From Mycobacterium sp. (GTDB taxonomy: Bacteria; Actinomycetota; Actinomycetes; Mycobacteriales; Mycobacteriaceae), in NCBI GenBank assembly GCA_029256565.1, contig JAQSXQ010000194.1, positions 1 to 5,229 on the forward strand: a DNA stretch of 5,229 nt, in the 5' to 3' direction. A program made the position numbers and the translations under genes. The notes under the pieces were generated by a model that saw only the letters and a list, made by a program, of their open reading frames with translations, searched no databases and was not told the DNA's origin. Below, in pieces: positions 1-4,591 of the stretch. Every line of letters starts with the position of its first letter. The stretch's first letter is position 1.

Positions 1-464
1 TCCAGATGCTGTGCCGCCGGATCGACGACCCCGTCGAGTCGGGCAGCGTCGACGTCGACGGCCTCGCGCTGCTGGACGCGGACATCGAGTTCGACGCGGA
101 GAAGACGCTGCGGCACTGGGAGACCCCGTTGCACGGCTACGAGATCCACCACGGCAGGGTCGCGCGCAGCGGCGACGACGACTGGCTCGGGATCGGCATC
201 CGGCGGGGCAGCGTGTACGGCACGCACTGGCACGGCCTGCTCGACAACGACGACGTCCGCCGGGCGTGGCTGGCCGACGCGGCGGCGGCCGCCGGACGGC
301 ACGGCTTCACCGTCGCCGACGACGTCGACGTCCAGGCCCGCCGCGACCGGCAACTCGACCTCACCGCAGACCTGCTCGAGCAGCACGTGGACGTCGAGGC
401 CCTGCTCGGACTCGCCCGGCACGGGCCGCCGCGACGGCCGATCATCGCCTCGACGCTCCAGTAG
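1..464 (+). CDS. cobQ: Cobyric acid synthase CobQ, C-terminal fragment (5' truncated by window edge)
   Basis: Glutamine-dependent cobyric acid synthase, a cytoplasmic enzyme of adenosylcobalamin synthesis that amidates side chains of adenosylcobyrinic acid a,c-diamide. Only about the last 153 residues are present; full CobQ proteins are near 490-510. The reading frame begins at base 3 (Gln-Met-Leu), and the two preceding bases fit the Phe of the family's GGFQM segment, so the nucleophilic Cys of the class I glutamine amidotransferase domain lies just outside the window. Visible family signatures are RRIDDPVESG near the start, GYEIHHGRV, and VYGTHWHGLLDND; the last carries the probable triad His. 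The frame stays open to TAG at 462-464. A lipoprotein gene begins 9 bp later, and the stop codon lies inside that gene's putative -10 hexamer. Identity is confident by motif recall; which mycobacterial cobQ paralogue this is cannot be decided here. Confidence 0.93.
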   Translation, partial: QMLCRRIDDPVESGSVDVDGLALLDADIEFDAEKTLRHWETPLHGYEIHHGRVARSGDDDWLGIGIRRGSVYGTHWHGLLDNDDVRRAWLADAAAAAGRHGFTVADDVDVQARRDRQLDLTADLLEQHVDVEALLGLARHGPPRRPIIASTLQ

Positions 465-467
465 CGT
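462..467 (+). promoter_or_regulatory. Putative -10 hexamer TAGCGT for a leaderless lipoprotein mRNA
   Basis: TAGCGT matches the mycobacterial -10 consensus TANNNT. Exactly six bases separate it from the GTG at 474, so transcription would be expected to start on or next to the first base of the start codon. The first three bases are also the cobQ stop codon. No convincing -35 is seen, which is common in mycobacteria. The call is inferred from spacing and from similarity to the element at 1221-1226. Confidence 0.5.
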
Positions 468-473
468 GGAACC

Positions 474-1169
474 GTGACCGGCCGTTCCCGGCGATCGAGT
501 GCCCGCGTCGCCGCGCTGGTGACCGTGGCGGTGGTCAGCGGTGGCTGCGCTCCGCTGGTCGACGGCACCGTCGTCGGGGGCAGCCCGAGTTGGCCCGGCG
601 CACGGCTCGAGCGTGGCGTCCTGCGCGCCGAGGACTTCCCGCCCGGCGTGCGGTACGACCGCGCCGAGGCCGACCCCGGCAGGGCCGACGGCGCGGGCGG
701 TCCGCCTCCGATGCTGTCCAAGCCGACCGGGTGCACCGATGGACTGACCCGGGTCATCGCGGGGTCGGCCGAGCGCGGCCCCGGCAGCGCCATCGAGTAC
801 GTCGTCGGCTACGACGGCGCGCGAATCTCGATGACCGTGTTGTCGTGGCGCCTCGACATCGACGCGCTGGCCGTAGAGGCGCAGCGGTGTGCACGATTCG
901 AGGCCTTCTTCGATTCGTCGTCACCGGGAATTCCGATGACCACTTCCCGGTTGACCACCACGAGCGCCGACACGCTGGCGTACCAACAGACGATGCGACT
1001 CGGCAGTGCCGAGAGCAGCGTCTACTTCTGGTTCGGCAACGTCGGTTCGTCGGCGCTATTCGGCATCGCGTTCCCGACGCCAAATCCCGACATCGAAGTC
1101 AAAGCCGAGTTGCCCCAAACGTTTATGGAGATCGCGGCCCGACAGGCCGCGCGCCTGGGGACAGGCTGA
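474..1169 (+). CDS. Putative secreted lipoprotein with two-cysteine extracytoplasmic domain
   Basis: A 231-residue protein with a lipoprotein signal peptide: basic n-region (R4, R6, R7, R11), hydrophobic core at about residues 12-21, and a lipobox-like VSGGC with Cys25. Serine at -3 makes the lipobox imperfect but acceptable. The mature part has a single Cys pair, C87 (KPTGC) and C139 (QRCARF), likely a disulfide, and an early DFPPGV motif at 54-59. This pattern recalls small mycobacterial lipoproteins with a PknH-sensor-like or DUF5642-like fold, but I cannot assign a family with certainty. It would be anchored on the outer face of the cytoplasmic membrane; function is unknown. GTG 474 is chosen because it gives a complete signal peptide and sits six bases after a TANNNT element, with no good Shine-Dalgarno. 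Its closeness to cobQ could reflect read-through, but an own promoter is suggested. Confidence 0.75.
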   Translation: MTGRSRRSSARVAALVTVAVVSGGCAPLVDGTVVGGSPSWPGARLERGVLRAEDFPPGVRYDRAEADPGRADGAGGPPPMLSKPTGCTDGLTRVIAGSAERGPGSAIEYVVGYDGARISMTVLSWRLDIDALAVEAQRCARFEAFFDSSSPGIPMTTSRLTTTSADTLAYQQTMRLGSAESSVYFWFGNVGSSALFGIAFPTPNPDIEVKAELPQTFMEIAARQAARLGTG

Positions 1170-1220
1170 GTGTCGGGTTCCAGACCGGTTGAAACCTGCA
1201 CCCGGCATGATCATTGCCTG

Positions 1221-1226
1221 TAGCGT
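1221..1226 (+). promoter_or_regulatory. Putative -10 hexamer TAGCGT for a leaderless hydrolase-like mRNA
   Basis: The same hexamer as at 462-467, again six bases before the start codon (ATG 1233). Nine bases are shared around the two sites (GTAGCGTGG). The 63 bp gap before the gene has no Shine-Dalgarno near the ATG, which supports leaderless initiation. A TTGAAA at 1189-1194 is 26 bp upstream, too far to be a matched -35. Confidence 0.5.
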
Positions 1227-1232
1227 GGCCGG

Positions 1233-1796
1233 ATGCCTTCGACCGTTCTCACCGTCGACGGGTTCGCCGCAACCGTCGACGTCTCAGGCCCCGAACAGGG
1301 GTCGGTGGTGGTATTGCTCGGCGCCGCGCACCAGGGGCCGTCGGCATACGACGGCGTGTGCCAACGCCTGCACACCGCGTCGCTCAAGACCATCGTGATC
1401 GGCCCGGACCCCAACCTCTCGGCGAAGTCGGTGATCGGCATCCTCGACGCGCTCGGCGTCCGGTGGGCGCTGCTCGTCGGCGACCGGGTGGGGGGCGAAC
1501 TGGCGTGGGAGCTGGCCGCCACGCGTCTCGACCGCTTCATCGGATTGGTCGTCGTCGACCGCGGCCACCCGTGCGTGGCCGATCAGGCCGGAATCGTCCG
1601 CGACGCCGACTGCCCGCCCGTCGAGGTGAATACGACCGCGTTGGTCAGCTCACCGGCCGCTCGCGCGGTGGCCAGGGCCAGCCAGCGCTACGTGTACGGC
1701 GATTACCGCCTCGTCGAGTTGCTGGGTCGCCGCAACGCCCAGGAGTCCACGGCTCAGCTGGCGGCCGAGATCGTCATGCGGACGAGTACCTGGTGA
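1233..1796 (+). CDS. Short alpha/beta-hydrolase-fold protein, probably catalytically dead
   Basis: 187 residues, shorter than the usual 250-300 of alpha/beta hydrolases. The fold is suggested by VVVLLGAAHQGPSAYDGV (24-42, place of the oxyanion-loop HG motif), the elbow LLVGDRVGGELAWELAA (80-96), the following strand LVVVDRGHP (105-113), a late strand TTALVSS (134-140), and LVELLGRRNAQESTAQLAAEIV (160-181), which resembles the strand, His-loop and final helix. Two key positions are lost: the elbow reads G-D-R-V-G, with Arg85 where the nucleophile of GxSxG (or Asp of GxDxG) belongs, and GRRN (165-168) stands where the catalytic His is expected. The cap domain seems absent. It may be a binding or scaffold pseudoenzyme, or a decaying copy; the intact frame favours the former. 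ATG 1233 is chosen by the -10 spacing. Its 3' end overlaps the opposing membrane-protein gene by 23 bp. Confidence 0.7.
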   Translation: MPSTVLTVDGFAATVDVSGPEQGSVVVLLGAAHQGPSAYDGVCQRLHTASLKTIVIGPDPNLSAKSVIGILDALGVRWALLVGDRVGGELAWELAATRLDRFIGLVVVDRGHPCVADQAGIVRDADCPPVEVNTTALVSSPAARAVARASQRYVYGDYRLVELLGRRNAQESTAQLAAEIVMRTSTW

Positions 1797-2181
1797 TTGC
1801 CGGCCGTCGGCTCAGCCGGCGTGCCGCCACGCCCTCGGCGAGCAGCAGCCAGAACCCCGACTTCGGCATTGCGACGGCCCCGATGGCGCCCATCGCGGTC
1901 ATGCCGGTCGCGATCGGACGGATCGCCCCGTCGCCGGCACTGGTGCGTCGCAGGCCTGCGCCCAACGTCATGAACGCCGCACCCGACATCAGGAACCACA
2001 GCGCGGTCTGACGCCGGAGCCGCTCCGAGGCGTCCAGCCGCGGGTTCTCCACGGCGTCGACCAGGCCGTCGTGCACGAAATCGGCGAGTTCGCGGCGGAA
2101 GAGCCACGCTCCGATCAAGTTGTGGCCGACGCCGGTCGCGATGGTCGCGGCTCCGACGCGGTGCAGGTGATTGGTGTCCAT
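1774..2181 (-). CDS. DUF6463-like small integral membrane protein
   Basis: 135 residues with about four hydrophobic segments (roughly 9-28, 60-78, 86-104, 107-120). Motifs include an early GHNLIG (18-23), the block FVHDGLVDAVENPRLDASERLRRQTALWFLMSGA (35-68), and a final MPKSGFWLLLAEGV (105-118). The pattern of an N-terminal helix with a His, a DGL...WF..G block and a closing P-x-SGFWL matches what I recall of DUF6463; biochemical function is unknown. The ATG at 2181 is preceded by GGAGG five bases upstream, which rules out longer in-frame starts inside the operator and tetR. It is divergent from a TetR gene across a palindrome-rich 63 bp, so control by that repressor is likely. The C-terminus (RRLSRRP) is basic and probably cytoplasmic. 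Family assignment is moderate confidence. Confidence 0.77.
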   Translation of the reverse strand: MDTNHLHRVGAATIATGVGHNLIGAWLFRRELADFVHDGLVDAVENPRLDASERLRRQTALWFLMSGAAFMTLGAGLRRTSAGDGAIRPIATGMTAMGAIGAVAMPKSGFWLLLAEGVAARRLSRRPAITRYSSA

Positions 2182-2186
2182 GGCTG

Positions 2187-2191
2187 CCTCC
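2187..2191 (-). promoter_or_regulatory. Ribosome binding site GGAGG fixing the DUF6463-like start
   Basis: The minus strand reads GGAGG, five bases before the ATG at 2181. This is the only strong Shine-Dalgarno for this frame, and it selects ATG 2181 over upstream in-frame starts that would run through the palindromes. Confidence 0.75.
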
Positions 2192-2202
2192 AGGGGTCGA
2201 TT

Positions 2203-2220
2203 CCATACGCCCCCGTATGG
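2203..2220. promoter_or_regulatory. Operator-like palindrome 1 (CCATACG-CCCC-CGTATGG)
   Basis: Two perfect 7 bp inverted arms with a 4 bp spacer, 18 bp in total, between the divergent DUF6463-like and tetR genes. The size and symmetry fit a TetR dimer site. It lies downstream of the inferred minus-strand -10, where a bound protein would block transcription of the membrane gene. Confidence 0.75.
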
Positions 2221-2224
2221 ATAC

Positions 2225-2242
2225 CCATACGGTACCGTATGG
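2225..2242. promoter_or_regulatory. Operator-like palindrome 2 (perfect 18 bp) with -10 hexamers on both strands
   Basis: CCATACGGTACCGTATGG is its own reverse complement over all 18 bases and shares the half-site of palindrome 1, 22 bp away centre to centre (about two helical turns). It contains TACCGT on the plus strand at 2233-2238, six bases before ATG 2245, and by symmetry TACCGT on the minus strand at 2229-2234. Both fit TANNNT. A repressor bound here would cover both -10 elements, giving autoregulation and control of the neighbour. The symmetry is seen directly; promoter use is inferred. Confidence 0.75.
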
Positions 2243-2244
2243 CG

Positions 2245-2823
2245 ATGCCGCCGAGAAGCCCTTCGGGGACCGTGACGCGCGAGGACTGGGCCGCCGCAGC
2301 ACTGCGCGCGCTGCGAACCGGTGGGCCGTCGGCGGTTCGCGTGGAGGCCCTGGCCCGCACGCTCGGAGTCTCGAAGGGCTCCTTCTACTGGCACTTCAGC
2401 GATCGTCGAGCATTGCTGGAGACGGCCATCGACGCCTGGGAGGCCGAGAGCACCGAGGCGATCATCGCCGAGTCCGAGCGCGGGGAGGGTGCGGCGGACA
2501 AACTCCGGCGCCTCCTCACCCGCGTGGTGTCGACGTTCGACGGCACGGTGGCACCCGGTGAGCTGATGCTCTATCTCGAAGCGGGCGGCGAGGGCGTCAC
2601 GGCGTCGGTCGAGCGCGTGGTCGCACGCCGCCTGGACTACGTCGCCGACCTACTCGTCGAACTGGGCCAGCCGGAGGCCGAGGCTGCGCGCCGGGCCGCG
2701 ATGGCGATCACGCTGACCGTCGGCATCTACCAGTTGAGCATCGGGGCGCCCGGGCCCATGGCACGACGGTCGTTGTCGGAGAACGCATTCGTCGACACGC
2801 TCTACGACGCGCTGACGCGGTGA
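2245..2823 (+). CDS. TetR/AcrR-family transcriptional repressor
   Basis: 192 residues, a standard TetR length. The N-terminal DNA-binding domain shows the helix-turn-helix VRVEALARTLGVSKGSFYWHF at 31-51, with the typical G-S-FYWHF recognition helix followed by S-D-R-R-A-LLETAIDAW. Residues from about 70 onward are the all-helical ligand-binding and dimerisation domain; its ligand cannot be read from sequence. ATG 2245 is preferred over ATG 2239 because it sits six bases after a TACCGT -10 hexamer, as in the two other leaderless candidates here, while 2239 lies inside the palindrome and would fall upstream of the inferred transcript start. The frame is open further upstream, but that stretch overlaps the divergent gene. 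Local palindromes imply negative autoregulation and repression of the DUF6463-like gene. It converges on the permease gene with a 4 bp gap. Confidence 0.93.
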   Translation: MPPRSPSGTVTREDWAAAALRALRTGGPSAVRVEALARTLGVSKGSFYWHFSDRRALLETAIDAWEAESTEAIIAESERGEGAADKLRRLLTRVVSTFDGTVAPGELMLYLEAGGEGVTASVERVVARRLDYVADLLVELGQPEAEAARRAAMAITLTVGIYQLSIGAPGPMARRSLSENAFVDTLYDALTR

Positions 2824-2831
2824 CGCGTCAC
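2820..2831. repeat. 12 bp perfect palindrome holding both convergent stop codons
   Basis: GTGACGCGTCAC spans the junction of tetR and the permease gene. TGA at 2821-2823 ends tetR, and TCA at 2828-2830 is the permease stop on the minus strand. It could form a short hairpin (4 bp stem, CGCG loop) in either transcript, but there is no T-tract, so intrinsic termination is not claimed. Confidence 0.5.
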
Positions 2832-4408
2832 GGCTTGTCCAGGACGACCTCGTCGCCGGTGCCGCTGAGTTCGACCTGCTTGATCGGACCGGTGAACCAC
2901 TTCTTCACCGATGCGTGCCAGTAGATCCACAGCATCAGCAGCACGCCGCCGACCAGTAGCGGCGTGTAGTTCACGTACTTCCACTCGAACGCGTCACCCC
3001 AGGGCACGCCGCCCGAGGACGTCGGGAACATCGCGATGATGGAGGTGACGACGATCTCGACGACCGCGACCGGTGCCATCCACCTGTGATGTCCGCGCAG
3101 GTTCCACTTGCCCACCGCGAAGTCGTCACCCATCCGCCAGCGCAGGAAGATCGGCACGGCGAAGCAGAGGTAGAGGCCGACCACGCCGATCGACACCACC
3201 GCGAAGAACGCCACGGGCACGGGTGCGCCGTTGATGTCCACCTCGACGAGGGCGGGGAGCGTGATGACCATCGCGAGAACCGCCGTGATGATGACGCCGT
3301 TGGCAGGGATCTTGTTCCTGCTCACCTTCGACCACAGTTGGTGGCCGGGCACGGCACGGTCGCGGCTGAAGGCGAACAGCATGCGCGACGAGCTGGTCTG
3401 GCACGCAGTGGTGCAGAAGAACTGGCCCGCCGTCGAGATCAGCAGGATGATCGCCACCCACTGGGAGTCCAGCGCCTGGTTGAAGATGCCGACCACGGCG
3501 CCGCCACCCGCCGACACCGCGTCGGAGTCGTTCACGGCGAACAGGAACGTCAGCAGCAGGATCCAGCCGCCGATGGCCGAGTAGAAGATCGATCGCCAGA
3601 TGCCCTTGGCCGCACCGTCGGCCGCGCTCTTGGTCTCCTCGGACAGGTGTGCCGAGGCGTCGTAGCCGGTGATCGTGTACTGCGTGAGGATCGCCGAGAT
3701 GGGAAGCACGAACAGCAGGAACCCGATGCCCGAGGTCTCGCCGCCGAACATGCCGCTGTTGTTGATGGTCTTCGCGAACACGTCGCCGAAACCCGCATGC
3801 TGCTCGGGCAGCAGCCACAGGATGAGTATCACCGCGGAGGCGCCCGCGACGTGCCACCACACCGAGACGTTGTTGATGACGGCGAGCAGGTGCGACGAGA
3901 AGATGTTGATCAGTGCCGATATCGCCAGGATGACGACGAACAGCACGAAGGTGCGCGTCAGGCTGTACCCGTTGAGCCACGTCTCGCTGAACGTGCCGAG
4001 TGTGAGGTCGAGGAACGTCGCGCAGCCGTAGGCGACGGACGCCAGGATCGCGATGAGCCCGATCAGGTTGAGCCAGCCGGTGTAGAAGCCGGCCTTCGGT
4101 CCGCCGAGTTTGGCTGCCCACCAGTAGATTCCGCCGGACGTCGGGTAGGCCGAGACCAGTTCCGACATGCACAGCCCGATGATGAGGATGAACACCGAGA
4201 CGATCGGCCAGCCCCAGGCGATGGCGGCGGGGCCGCCGTTGTTCCAGCCAAGGCCGAAGGAGGTGAAGCAGCCCGCCAGGATCGAGATGATCGAGAACGA
4301 GATGGCGAAGTTGCTGAACCCGGACCAGTTCCGGTTCAGCTCCTGGGTGTAGCCCAGCGAGGCGAGGTGTCGTTCGTCGTCGTCCAGTAGTTCGTGACCC
4401 TCTGGCAC
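2828..4408 (-). CDS. APC-superfamily amino acid/amine permease (ACT/Uga4-like), 12 TM
   Basis: 526-residue integral membrane transporter of the amino acid-polyamine-organocation superfamily, most like the amino acid/choline transporter group that includes yeast Uga4 (GABA) and Bat1. Signatures are NWSGFSNFAISFSIISILAG (27-46, TM1), the amphipathic SELVSAYPTSGGIYWWAAKLGGPKAGFYTGW (82-112), TITGYDASAHLSEET (245-259), and SSSRMLFAFSRDRAVPG (339-355). About twelve hydrophobic segments are seen, with both ends hydrophilic. GTG 4408 is chosen because AGAAGGGG lies seven bases upstream and the mature N-terminus then precedes TM1 as in relatives; a longer open frame to 4762 would overlap the divergent ligase gene. 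Divergence from a GlnA4-type gamma-glutamyl-amine ligase suggests the substrate is the ligase's amine (ethanolamine, a monoamine, GABA or a polyamine). Family assignment is firm; substrate is inferred. Confidence 0.95.
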   Translation of the reverse strand: MPEGHELLDDDERHLASLGYTQELNRNWSGFSNFAISFSIISILAGCFTSFGLGWNNGGPAAIAWGWPIVSVFILIIGLCMSELVSAYPTSGGIYWWAAKLGGPKAGFYTGWLNLIGLIAILASVAYGCATFLDLTLGTFSETWLNGYSLTRTFVLFVVILAISALINIFSSHLLAVINNVSVWWHVAGASAVILILWLLPEQHAGFGDVFAKTINNSGMFGGETSGIGFLLFVLPISAILTQYTITGYDASAHLSEETKSAADGAAKGIWRSIFYSAIGGWILLLTFLFAVNDSDAVSAGGGAVVGIFNQALDSQWVAIILLISTAGQFFCTTACQTSSSRMLFAFSRDRAVPGHQLWSKVSRNKIPANGVIITAVLAMVITLPALVEVDINGAPVPVAFFAVVSIGVVGLYLCFAVPIFLRWRMGDDFAVGKWNLRGHHRWMAPVAVVEIVVTSIIAMFPTSSGGVPWGDAFEWKYVNYTPLLVGGVLLMLWIYWHASVKKWFTGPIKQVELSGTGDEVVLDKP

Positions 4409-4415
4409 TGTCGTA

Positions 4416-4423
4416 CCCCTTCT
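4416..4423 (-). promoter_or_regulatory. Ribosome binding site AGAAGGGG deciding the permease GTG start
   Basis: On the minus strand, AGAAGGGG is followed by seven bases and then GTG 4408. No other start in this frame near the first membrane segment has a comparable site. Confidence 0.7.
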
Positions 4424-4464
4424 GGAGTTCCGAGCCCGGACTTGACGCCGCGCACTGCCTAGGG

Positions 4465-4493
4465 AGAATAGGACCGTATTGGTCTGCTGTCCT
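4465..4493 (-). promoter_or_regulatory. Putative permease promoter (-35 AGGACA, 17 bp, -10 TATTCT)
   Basis: Read on the minus strand: AGGACA (plus 4488-4493) shares GACA with the sigma-70/SigA -35 consensus TTGACA, and TATTCT (plus 4465-4470) fits TANNNT, with an optimal 17 bp spacer. Transcription would start near 4458, leaving a leader of about 50 nt that contains the Shine-Dalgarno. Assigned by pattern only. Confidence 0.5.
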
Positions 4494-4494
4494 A
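4469..4494. promoter_or_regulatory. Nested inverted repeats overlapping the permease promoter, candidate operator
   Basis: TAGGAC (4469-4474) and GTCCTA (4489-4494) are perfect 6 bp inverted arms 14 bp apart. Nested near the left arm is GACC-GTATT-GGTC (4472-4484). The outer repeat covers the -35, the spacer and part of the -10 of the inferred permease promoter, which is where a repressor would act. No regulator gene is adjacent on this side within the window. Confidence 0.4.
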
Positions 4495-4536
4495 CCTTTG
4501 GGCATGTCAGTCGTGTAAATCTGTACTGGTCGACTC

Positions 4537-4552
4537 GGGTGTCCCGATACCC
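4537..4552. promoter_or_regulatory. Imperfect 16 bp palindrome upstream of the glnA4-like gene
   Basis: GGGTGTC-CC-GATACCC has 6 of 7 matched positions in the arms and lies 40-55 bases before the GTG start of the ligase gene. It is a candidate regulator site; no known consensus is recognised. Nearby are a GACATGTC palindrome (4568-4575) and a TCCGACA direct repeat (4565-4571 and 4574-4580). Confidence 0.35.
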
Positions 4553-4580
4553 AATGGTTGACTTTCCGACATGTCCGACA

Positions 4581-4586
4581 GGGGAG
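4581..4586 (+). promoter_or_regulatory. Ribosome binding site GGGGAG for the glnA4-like gene
   Basis: GGGGAG is followed by five bases and GTG 4592. It supports this start over the in-frame ATG at 4571, which has no Shine-Dalgarno and no TANNNT six bases upstream. Confidence 0.65.
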
Positions 4587-4591
4587 AGCCC

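Noticed and set aside
11..1192. Plus-strand open frame of 393 residues across cobQ and the lipoprotein gene
   Set aside because: The product is an Arg/Pro/Ala-rich sequence with no motifs and overlaps two recognisable coding frames.
1187..1196. GGTT-GA-AACC as a terminator after the lipoprotein gene
   Set aside because: A 4 bp stem with a 2-base loop and no T-tract is too weak to call.
2071..2244. Longer tetR start at ATG 2071, or ATG 2239
   Set aside because: The 2071 extension is antisense to the DUF6463-like coding sequence and crosses the operators. ATG 2239 lies inside the palindrome and only six bases before the better-supported ATG 2245.
3086..4390. Long plus-strand open frame (434 residues) rich in His, Arg, Glu and Asp
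   Set aside because: It lies entirely antisense to the permease gene, which has clear APC motifs. Its low-complexity charged composition is typical of a shadow frame in high-GC DNA.
4558..4563. TTGACT as a -35 for the ligase gene
   Set aside because: The matching -10 would fall on the Shine-Dalgarno at 4581-4586, which is not TANNNT and is too close to the start codon.
4409..4591. GlnR-type nitrogen regulator box upstream of the ligase
   Set aside because: Short AC-spaced patterns can be picked out, but none forms a convincing repeated site by eye. A matrix scan would be needed.
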